A stretch of 8,031 bases of DNA from positions 1 to 8,031 of the forward strand of contig CAZRGV010000214.1 in assembly GCA_964599655.1 (NCBI GenBank), written 5' to 3'. The position numbers and the translations under genes were made by a program. Below the pieces are notes generated by a model, which worked only from the letters and a program-made list of their open reading frames with translations, made no database searches and was not told the DNA's origin. This document shows, piece after piece, positions 1 through 5,112 of the stretch (the first letter of the stretch is position 1; each line of letters opens with the position of its first letter). Origin of the DNA: CAZRGV01 sp964599655. GTDB lineage: Bacteria > Planctomycetota > Planctomycetia > Isosphaerales > Isosphaeraceae.

Positions 1-234
1 CGCAAAGAGGCCTACGGGCAACCGGTCGTCGAGGTGATCCTCAACCGCGGCGAGGGGGGGGGCCTGACGGTCAACCTCCAGGGGCCGCTGGTGTTCAACC
101 CGGTCCGCCGGCTCGGCCGGCAGCTCGTGTTGACCTCCAGCCGTTACGCGGTCCGGTATCCGTTGGGAGGCCATGCCCCGGCCCCAACCTTGTTGCCCGG
201 TCCGTCGGCCTCGGTGCTTCGCGCCACGGCCTGA
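1..234 (+). CDS. fliW: Flagellar assembly factor FliW, C-terminal part (5' end outside window)
   Basis: This reading frame is open from the first base and ends at TGA 232-234, giving the last 77 residues of a protein. The segment LTVNLQGPLVFNP followed by RQLVLTSSRYAVRYPL matches the C-terminal signature of FliW (a TVNL..P.V.N block, then a Q.VL....Y..R.PL block). The csrA gene directly downstream is the classic neighbour. In Bacillus subtilis and Campylobacter, FliW is a cytoplasmic protein that binds flagellin or, alternatively, CsrA, and so relieves CsrA repression of translation. After RYPL there is a proline/alanine-rich tail of about 24 residues, which is longer than I would expect. A run of nine G (54-62) encodes the Glu-Gly-Gly-Gly part before LTVNL. 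The internal ATG at 34 is not the start. The identification is inferred from motifs plus context; the N-terminal half cannot be judged here. Confidence 0.86.
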   Translation, partial: RKEAYGQPVVEVILNRGEGGGLTVNLQGPLVFNPVRRLGRQLVLTSSRYAVRYPLGGHAPAPTLLPGPSASVLRATA

Positions 235-380
235 CGGCTTCGAGCAGCCAGCCTTCGCGATCCGGCCGGGATGACACCGGCGGCAACTCACCATCCCGAA
301 TTCCGTCGTGGTAACCGAGAACCCGGGCAGCGTGATCACGGACGGTCACGGGTGTCTCGCACCGTAGCAGGAGGAAGGAG
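235..380 (+). promoter_or_regulatory. fliW-csrA spacer: hairpins and GGA-rich ribosome binding site
   Basis: This is the 153-bp spacer between fliW and csrA, up to the ribosome binding site. Two hairpins can be drawn: CGGGATG (267-273) with CATCCCG (292-298), and CGTGA (331-335) with TCACG (346-350). The second has the loop TCACGGACGG, which exposes a GGA at 340-342. The Shine-Dalgarno GGAGGAAGGAG (370-380) contains three more GGA triplets, 7 nt from the csrA ATG. CsrA proteins are known to bind GGA in hairpin loops and at Shine-Dalgarno sites, so translational autoregulation is a reasonable inference. No convincing separate promoter or U-tract terminator was found here, so csrA is probably at least partly co-transcribed with fliW. 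Confidence 0.4.
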
Positions 381-387
381 CCCAAAG

Positions 388-654
388 ATGCTGGTCCTGT
401 CCCGACACCGCGACGAAAGCATCATCATCGGTGACGACATCATTATCACCGTGGTGGATATCCGGGGCGACAAGGTCCGGTTGGGGATTGCCGCCCCAAT
501 CGAGATCTCCGTGCACCGGCAGGAGGTGTACGAGGCCATCCAGCGCGAGAATCGTCAGGCGAGCCACCTGGATCCCCAGGATGCCCGTCAGATCGAGCAC
601 CTTGGTCCCCCCATCCGGCGCGACGTCCGTCGACCGAGATCGGAAGGGGCCTGA
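388..654 (+). CDS. csrA: Carbon storage regulator CsrA (translational regulator), extended C-terminus
   Basis: CsrA is a small dimeric RNA-binding protein that binds GGA motifs in mRNA leaders and blocks or alters translation; with FliW it commonly controls flagellin synthesis. The protein has 88 residues. It opens with the family hallmark MLVLSRHRDESIIIGDDI, continues with VRLGIAAPIEISVHRQEVYE, and carries the critical RNA-contacting arginine exactly at position 44 (VHR). The ATG at 388 is chosen because CsrA proteins begin MLxLxR and because a very strong Shine-Dalgarno lies at 370-380; the frame is open further upstream (to 271) but that part is not CsrA-like. Family members are usually about 60-75 residues. 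Here a polar, Arg-rich tail of about 30 residues (from about 58) extends the protein, as happens in species that also have FliW, though longer. fliW lies immediately upstream, and a strong intrinsic terminator follows. Confidence 0.96.
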   Translation: MLVLSRHRDESIIIGDDIIITVVDIRGDKVRLGIAAPIEISVHRQEVYEAIQRENRQASHLDPQDARQIEHLGPPIRRDVRRPRSEGA

Positions 655-725
655 GGCCGCGCGGAGGGGCCGAGGGGCGCGATTCCCACCAAACCCCTCG
701 CGTCCCGGAACTTGCAACGCGGAAG

Positions 726-781
726 CCGTCCGGATCGAGGGTCTCGCTTGACAACCGAGGCCCTTGGCCCGGACGGTTTTT
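726..781 (+). terminator. Two-part intrinsic (Rho-independent) terminator after csrA
   Basis: A perfect 8-bp outer stem CCGTCCGG (726-733) / CCGGACGG (769-776) is directly followed by TTTTT (777-781). Inside it, after a symmetric 4x4 internal loop, a second 9-bp stem AGGGTCTCG (738-746) / CGAGGCCCT (756-764), with one G-U pair, closes a 9-nt loop. This is a textbook intrinsic terminator, 71 nt after the csrA stop. Read on the minus strand it has no U-tract, so it should not stop transcripts coming from the convergent FHA gene. A smaller hairpin, CGAGGGG (671-677) / CCCCTCG (694-700), precedes it. Confidence 0.87.
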
Positions 782-845
782 CTTCCGCCCGAGCGCGCCA
801 CGAATCGGCGGCCTCTCGAATCGTCGGTCATCGCGGCGCGGCCGA

Positions 846-1436
846 TCAATCGAGGTCGATGATGTAGGGCTCGTCGTCGTCGATGATCTCGAAGCCTTCG
901 CCCGAGTTGAGGATCTCGAGGTCTTCGTCGTCGAGCATCGCGGCCGCGGGTCGAGACGCGAGCCGCGTCGGGTCCTCATCGTCGGCCGACTTCGGCTCGG
1001 AGGTGTCGACGACCGGCATGCCCAGCGGCGAGGGGGCGGGAAACCCCGTCGGGGCCTTCGTCGGCGACCCGAGCCCCGCGGCCAACGGCTCGGCGCCAAC
1101 GGCCACCTTCGAGGCCGCGCGCTGCCCAAGCTCCGAGGGGCTCGGCGCGTCGTCGGGTCCGAGGTACACCTTGAACTTGACCCGACCAAGTGTCAGCTTG
1201 TCGTTCGGCAACAGCGCCGCCCACATCACCCGCTGGCCGTTGACCTTCGTGCCGTTGGTGCTGATCAGGTCGCGCACGACGAGAAGGCCGTCGGTCCGGA
1301 CCAGGACGCAATGCCGCTTCGACAGACTGGGATGGTGGATCACCACGTCGCAAAACTCACGACGCCCCACCACCGTCACGTCCTGAGTGATCGGAATCGG
1401 CGGATCACCATTCCAGGGGATCAGCTCGGCTTTCAT
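846..1436 (-). CDS. Small FHA-domain protein with acidic C-terminal tail
   Basis: FHA domains bind phosphothreonine peptides, usually as adaptors downstream of Ser/Thr kinases. The protein has 196 residues and no signal peptide or membrane segment, so it is probably cytoplasmic. The FHA domain covers about residues 18-92 and shows all classical landmarks: GRR (24-26), HPSLSKRH (35-42) with the conserved Ser and Arg-His, LISTNGTKVNG (57-67), and the closing LGRVKFKVYL strand (83-92). Residues about 95-165 are Pro/Ala/Ser-rich and probably disordered. The last 30 residues are highly acidic with regularly spaced hydrophobics (DDEDLEIL, EGFEIIDDDEPYIIDLD). The ATG is preceded by a GAGGTG Shine-Dalgarno 4 nt upstream (minus strand). 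It converges with csrA and diverges from the secreted-protein gene. The domain call is very safe; the binding partner is unknown, and no kinase is encoded in the window. Confidence 0.93.
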   Translation of the reverse strand: MKAELIPWNGDPPIPITQDVTVVGRREFCDVVIHHPSLSKRHCVLVRTDGLLVVRDLISTNGTKVNGQRVMWAALLPNDKLTLGRVKFKVYLGPDDAPSPSELGQRAASKVAVGAEPLAAGLGSPTKAPTGFPAPSPLGMPVVDTSEPKSADDEDPTRLASRPAAAMLDDEDLEILNSGEGFEIIDDDEPYIIDLD

Positions 1437-1716
1437 CGGTCACCTCAATGCGTCGTGCCTCTCACGGCAACTCTATCGCTTGAACGGCCATCGGGCAAGT
1501 CAACGAGAGCCGCCCGCCTTCCACATCTTAGGACGCCTCCCATCGTATCGTACACCCTCCATTGGCCTCAATGCAAGCATGGATTACAAGAAACCGGGGG
1601 ATGAAACTCTGGGACGGGTGCCAGGGGTATCTCTGTCCGAGGCGAGGCGAGGCGTGCACGCGGGGACGACACGCAAGACCGACCCAGAGAATCGCTCCGA
1701 GAAGGAGGGGGCCGTG
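1437..1716 (+). promoter_or_regulatory. Divergent intergenic region between the FHA gene and the secreted-protein gene
   Basis: This 280-bp gap must hold promoters for both directions. On the plus strand the best candidate is TTGGCC (1562-1567), a 17-bp spacer, then TACAAG (1585-1590), each 4 of 6 matches to the sigma-70 boxes; it would give a leader of about 120 nt. On the minus strand a TTGACT (1503 down to 1498) is present, but no good -10 box lies at the right distance. AAGGAGG (1702-1708) is a strong ribosome binding site, 8 nt before the ATG at 1717. The frame of the downstream gene is open through much of this gap, but the sequence there does not look like protein. The promoter calls are weak; the region's role follows from the gene layout. 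Confidence 0.35.
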
Positions 1717-3504
1717 ATGGGGCATTGCGAGGGGAGATGGCGGCGCGTGGGGCGATCGTTCTGGATGGGCCTGGCGCTGTGGGGGGTCACGGCGGTTTCG
1801 GCTCGGGCCGAAGGGCCCCGGACGGCCGGCTGGGTATCGAACGAGGCGCTGATCTACGCCGAGATTCGCCAGCCGGGCGCGCTGCTCGATCAACTCAGGA
1901 GCGATCAGGTCCAGGATCTGCTCCAGGCCGTTCCTGGCTATTCGAAGGCGCTGAAGCAGCCGAATTACCGGCAATTCCTGGCCGTGGTCAACCTTGTGGC
2001 CGACGCGCTCGGGACGACCTGGGACGAGGGGCTTCGGGAGCTGACCGGTGGCGGGATCGTGCTGGCCGTCGAGGGGAAGGACAAGCCGGAGCGGATCTAC
2101 CTGATCCTCAACCCGAAGAACAAGGAGCTTCTTCAGAAGACGCACGACAAGATCCTCGAGTTGGCCCGTCAGGATGCGGCCGGCAAGGGGAAGCCCGACC
2201 CGGTGAAGGAAGGGGACTACCGAGGGATCAAGGGCTATCAGGTGAGCCCGCAGGAAGCCCACGCGATTGTGGAGGACACGCTGGTCATCGCCAATGGCAA
2301 GGAGGCGCTCCAGGCGATCATCGATCGGGTGAAGGACCCCGAGGCGTTCACGACGCCGATCACGTCGGACGACACCTGGAAGGCCCGCCACGAGGCCCTC
2401 GACCCCGAGACGACGGCCTGGGCGTTCGCCCGGCTCGATCGGCTCCGGGCGATCGACCCGAAAAGGTTCCGCGCGGAGGGGACGCCCAACGCCGCCCTGA
2501 CGTTCTTCTTCGGACCGTGGGTCGAGGCGGCTCGCAAGTCGAACTGGGTCTCGCTCGGTCTGGTTTGGAACGAGTCGAAGCTGGGGGCGTCGCTCGATTT
2601 GCCGGTTCCGCCGGATGGACTTTCCGACGCGTTGAAGCAGTACCTGCCGGGCGAAGGGCAGGGGGCCTCGGGGCTGATCAAACCGCCCGGCACGATCCTG
2701 AGCGTGAGCCTCTGGCGGAACCTGTCGGCGATCTGGGACGTTCGCGATCAACTGCTGCCGCCGGAGGCGCTTCAGGGCCTGGCGCAGCTCGACACGTTCG
2801 CCGGCCAGTTCTTCGGGGGCCGTGACTTCGGCTCGGGCGTGCTGGGAGCGCTCGGGAACGACTGGCGGTTCGTGATCGTGAACCAGGATTACGAGGGGAT
2901 GAACCCGGTCCCGGACGTGAAGCTGCCGGGATTCGCGTTGATTGTCGGGTTGAAACCCGAGGACGAGGAGTTCTCGGTCCGGCTCAAAGCGGCCTTCCAG
3001 TCGTTCGTTGGCCTGGCCAACCTGGGAGCCGCCCAGACCAAGGCGCCGCCGCTGATGCTCGGCTCGGAGTCGTTCGAAGGGGTGACGATCTCGACGGCGA
3101 AATACCTGCCGCCGACGGAGTCGGCCCGGACGCCCGGCGAGCCGATCCCCCAGCGCTACAACTTCTCGCCCTCGGCCGTTCAGTTGGACGATCATTTCGT
3201 CCTGAGCTCGAACGCGGCGCTGGCCCGGTCGCTGGTCAAGGCCCTGAAGAACCCGGCCCAGCCGAGCGACGCGACCCTCTTCGCCGAGGCCGACGGCCAA
3301 GCGCTGGCGCGGCTGGTCGAGGTCAATCGGGATCGGATGGTGATGCAGAACATGATCGAGAAGGGCAATGACAAGGCGGGCGCCGCGGCCGAGATCGACC
3401 TGATTCCGCGATTGCTCCGCTACCTCGGCCACGGACAATTGCGGCTTCAGGACCGCGCGGATGGGTCTCGACTGACGATCGACTTCCGCCTCGGCACGCC
3501 CTGA
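1717..3504 (+). CDS. Secreted DUF3352-like protein with two tandem copies of one domain
   Basis: I do not recognise a characterised relative. The layout resembles DUF3352-type proteins, which are frequent in planctomycetes and cyanobacteria and have unknown function. The start at ATG 1717 (595 residues) is supported by AAGGAGG 8 nt upstream and by an immediately following Sec-type signal peptide: basic RWRRVGR, hydrophobic FWMGLALWGVTAV, and cleavage probably after ARA (residue 31). An in-frame ATG at 1387 would place the signal peptide 110 residues inside and is rejected. The mature protein shows two similar halves, about residues 45-298 and 326-592. Each has, in order, a beta strand beginning LIYAEIR or TILSVSL, a Gly-rich strand, a strand followed by a long helix, a YRGIKGYQVS or SFEGVTISTA strand, an EDTLVIANGKEALQAIID or DDHFVLSSNAALARSLVK unit, and a closing strand. 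No catalytic motif is evident. It is divergent from the FHA gene and 148 bp upstream of DUF1800. Function unknown, location extracytoplasmic (inferred). Confidence 0.8.
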   Translation: MGHCEGRWRRVGRSFWMGLALWGVTAVSARAEGPRTAGWVSNEALIYAEIRQPGALLDQLRSDQVQDLLQAVPGYSKALKQPNYRQFLAVVNLVADALGTTWDEGLRELTGGGIVLAVEGKDKPERIYLILNPKNKELLQKTHDKILELARQDAAGKGKPDPVKEGDYRGIKGYQVSPQEAHAIVEDTLVIANGKEALQAIIDRVKDPEAFTTPITSDDTWKARHEALDPETTAWAFARLDRLRAIDPKRFRAEGTPNAALTFFFGPWVEAARKSNWVSLGLVWNESKLGASLDLPVPPDGLSDALKQYLPGEGQGASGLIKPPGTILSVSLWRNLSAIWDVRDQLLPPEALQGLAQLDTFAGQFFGGRDFGSGVLGALGNDWRFVIVNQDYEGMNPVPDVKLPGFALIVGLKPEDEEFSVRLKAAFQSFVGLANLGAAQTKAPPLMLGSESFEGVTISTAKYLPPTESARTPGEPIPQRYNFSPSAVQLDDHFVLSSNAALARSLVKALKNPAQPSDATLFAEADGQALARLVEVNRDRMVMQNMIEKGNDKAGAAAEIDLIPRLLRYLGHGQLRLQDRADGSRLTIDFRLGTP

Positions 3505-3512
3505 CCGTAATG

Positions 3513-3582
3513 GCGACCAACTCCCGGCCTCGCCCGATGGGTGCCACGAGCGAGACATCGCGGGTGAGTCCGGGAGGGTCGC
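3513..3582 (+). other. Long, nearly continuous intergenic hairpin
   Basis: Starting 8 nt after the stop of the secreted-protein gene, a 70-nt segment folds on itself: GCGACC (3513-3518) with GGTCGC (3577-3582), an AA bulge, CTCCCGG (3521-3527) with CCGGGAG (3570-3576), a 1x1 mismatch, CTCGCCCG (3529-3536) with CGGGTGAG (3561-3568, one G-U), a 2-nt bulge, then ATG (3537-3539) with CAT (3556-3558). That is 24 base pairs around a 16-nt loop. No U-tract follows, so it is not a standard intrinsic terminator; it may be a 3'-end stabiliser, an unconventional terminator or a processing site, or part of the DUF1800 leader. Confidence 0.6.
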
Positions 3583-3652
3583 GAATCACCACCCAGGTTC
3601 CTCCTCCACGCGTCAAGCACCGATCGACCAGCCCGAACCCACGGTTTTTCTC

Positions 3653-5053
3653 ATGAACCTCTCCCAACTTTCGAACCATCCCGACCGGGCCTGGGAGCCC
3701 TTCGAGCCAACGTCGACCGACCCTTGGGACCTGGCCCGGGTGGCCCACCTGCACCGTCGAGCGAGTTTTTCGGCCCCCTGGTCGGTTCTGGAACGCGACC
3801 AGAAGGACGGGCTCGACGCGAGCGTTGACCGGCTTCTGGAGGGCGAGCCCACCAGCGGCGACGGCCTCTCGGCGTCGGAGTTCGATTCGTTTCAGGACGC
3901 GATGGCGGGCCGGCTCGGTCCTTCCGGCGGCCTGACCCGGCTCCAGGGGCTCTGGCTCTACCGGATGATTTTCACGCCGCACCCGCTCAAGGAACGGATG
4001 ACGCTGTTCTGGCACGACCATTTCGCCACGTCGAATGCGAAGGTGAACAACACCGCATTGATGTTACGGCAGAATGCGTTGCTTCGATCGAACGCGCTGG
4101 GGGATTTCAAGATTTTGATCTCGTCGATGGCCAGGGACCCGGCCATGCTGCTCTGGCTCGATTCCGCGACCAACCGCAAGGCGCACCCGAACGAGAACTA
4201 CGCGCGGGAGGTCATGGAGCTGTTCACGCTGGGCCGTGGTCATTACACGGAGAAGGACATTCAGGAGGCCGCGAGGGCGTTTACGGGCTCGTTCATTCGA
4301 GGCGATCGCTACCAGGAGGTTGCGGCCGAGCACGACGAGGGGGACAAGACGATCCTCGGTCAGACCGGGCGGTTCCGTGGCGAGGATGTGACGCGCATCC
4401 TGCTCGAACAACCGAGCTGCGCGGAGTTCCTCTGCCGCAAGCTCTACGGACTGTTCGTGAGCGAGGTGGACGAACCGTCCGACGCGTTGATCGCGCCGCT
4501 GGCCGAGGCGTTCCGAGGGGCGAATTACGACATCAAGGTTCCGGTTCGATTGATTCTGCGATCGCGGCTGTTTCATGATCCTTCGGTGCGACGCCGACGG
4601 GTCAAGAGTCCGGTGGAGCTGACCGTCGGGACGATCCGGGCCCTGGAGATCCTCAAGCCGACGGTGTCGGCCGACGCGCTGGCCGAGGCGTGCACGCGGA
4701 TGGGCCAGAGCCTTTACGCGCCTCCGAGCGTCGCGGGCTGGGATGGAGGGGCGGCCTGGATCAACACGACGACGAGCCTAGCCCGGAGCAATTTCGCCCT
4801 GGCGCTTCTGTCCGACGAGGGCGGAAACCTCGGCGGCCGGTTCGACGCCAAGGCCCTTGCCGCGCGGTACGATGGGTCGACGGCCGAGGAGTTTGCCCGG
4901 TTCTATGTGGAACTGCTCGTTCAAGACGGCTTTGATGAGACGGTCCGGGGCCGCGTGACCACGGCGGCGAAGGCGAAGGGGACGGACCTGAAGGCCGCGG
5001 CGAAGGAAGCGGCCACACTCGTTTTGACGGCTCCCGAATACCAACTGGCCTGA
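3653..5053 (+). CDS. DUF1800 family protein
   Basis: DUF1800 proteins (Pfam PF08811) are of unknown biochemical function and typically sit next to DUF1501 genes, as here. The protein has 466 residues, the usual family length. Typical segments are the N-terminal DPWDLARVAHLHRRASFSAP (23-42), HPLKERMTLFWHDHFATS (110-127) with a His-Asp-His group that could bind metal, NENYAREVMELFTLGRGHYT (180-199) followed by a QEAARAFTG helix, and the tryptophan motif APPSVAGWDGGAAWIN (356-371) near the C-terminal region, ending in APEYQLA. No signal peptide or membrane segment is visible. The ATG at 3653 is the only plausible start: no in-frame ATG or GTG precedes it, and the DPWDL motif begins about 22 residues in, as expected. 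There is, however, no clear Shine-Dalgarno; the bases before it are pyrimidine-rich (T-run 3645-3649). DUF1501 follows after 59 bp, most likely in one operon. Confidence 0.94.
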   Translation: MNLSQLSNHPDRAWEPFEPTSTDPWDLARVAHLHRRASFSAPWSVLERDQKDGLDASVDRLLEGEPTSGDGLSASEFDSFQDAMAGRLGPSGGLTRLQGLWLYRMIFTPHPLKERMTLFWHDHFATSNAKVNNTALMLRQNALLRSNALGDFKILISSMARDPAMLLWLDSATNRKAHPNENYAREVMELFTLGRGHYTEKDIQEAARAFTGSFIRGDRYQEVAAEHDEGDKTILGQTGRFRGEDVTRILLEQPSCAEFLCRKLYGLFVSEVDEPSDALIAPLAEAFRGANYDIKVPVRLILRSRLFHDPSVRRRRVKSPVELTVGTIRALEILKPTVSADALAEACTRMGQSLYAPPSVAGWDGGAAWINTTTSLARSNFALALLSDEGGNLGGRFDAKALAARYDGSTAEEFARFYVELLVQDGFDETVRGRVTTAAKAKGTDLKAAAKEAATLVLTAPEYQLA

Positions 5054-5064
5054 GGCGGCAACGC

Positions 5065-5083
5065 ACACGCCCTCGGGGCGTGT
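5065..5083 (+). other. Short stable hairpin between DUF1800 and DUF1501
   Basis: ACACGCCC (5065-5072) pairs perfectly with GGGCGTGT (5076-5083) around a 3-nt loop, 11 nt after the DUF1800 stop and just ahead of the DUF1501 ribosome binding site (GAGAGAGGA, 5093-5101). There is no U-tract, so it is not a full intrinsic terminator. It could be a partial attenuator or an RNA-stability element that sets the ratio of the two proteins. A possible GTG start at 5080 lies inside this stem, which argues against its use. Confidence 0.5.
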
Positions 5084-5112
5084 CTTGCTCCAGAGAGAGG
5101 ACGAACCACGCC

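Noticed and set aside
271..387. N-terminal extension of CsrA to an upstream ATG
   Set aside because: CsrA begins MLVLSR throughout the family and the strong Shine-Dalgarno lies inside the extension.
446..1189. 247-residue minus-strand frame over csrA and the FHA gene
   Set aside because: Ser/Arg/Pro-rich shadow that overlaps two well-identified genes in other frames.
1387..1716. 110-residue N-terminal extension of the secreted protein
   Set aside because: It would bury the signal peptide, overlap the FHA gene start and ignore the strong AAGGAGG before ATG 1717.
1528..3558. 676-residue open frame on the minus strand opposite the secreted-protein gene
   Set aside because: It is an antisense shadow of a GC-rich gene: Arg/Leu/Gln-rich, no domain recognised, while the plus strand has a signal peptide, strong ribosome binding site and ordered internal repeats.
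3596..3649. T5 run (3645-3649) with a GGTTC/GAACC pairing as a terminator
   Set aside because: Only 5 pairs around a loop of over 30 nt, not adjacent to the T-run, and directly in front of the DUF1800 start codon.
5080..5112. GTG start for DUF1501, 11 residues upstream
   Set aside because: The codon lies in a hairpin stem without a Shine-Dalgarno, and ATG 5113 places the Tat signal at the N-terminus.
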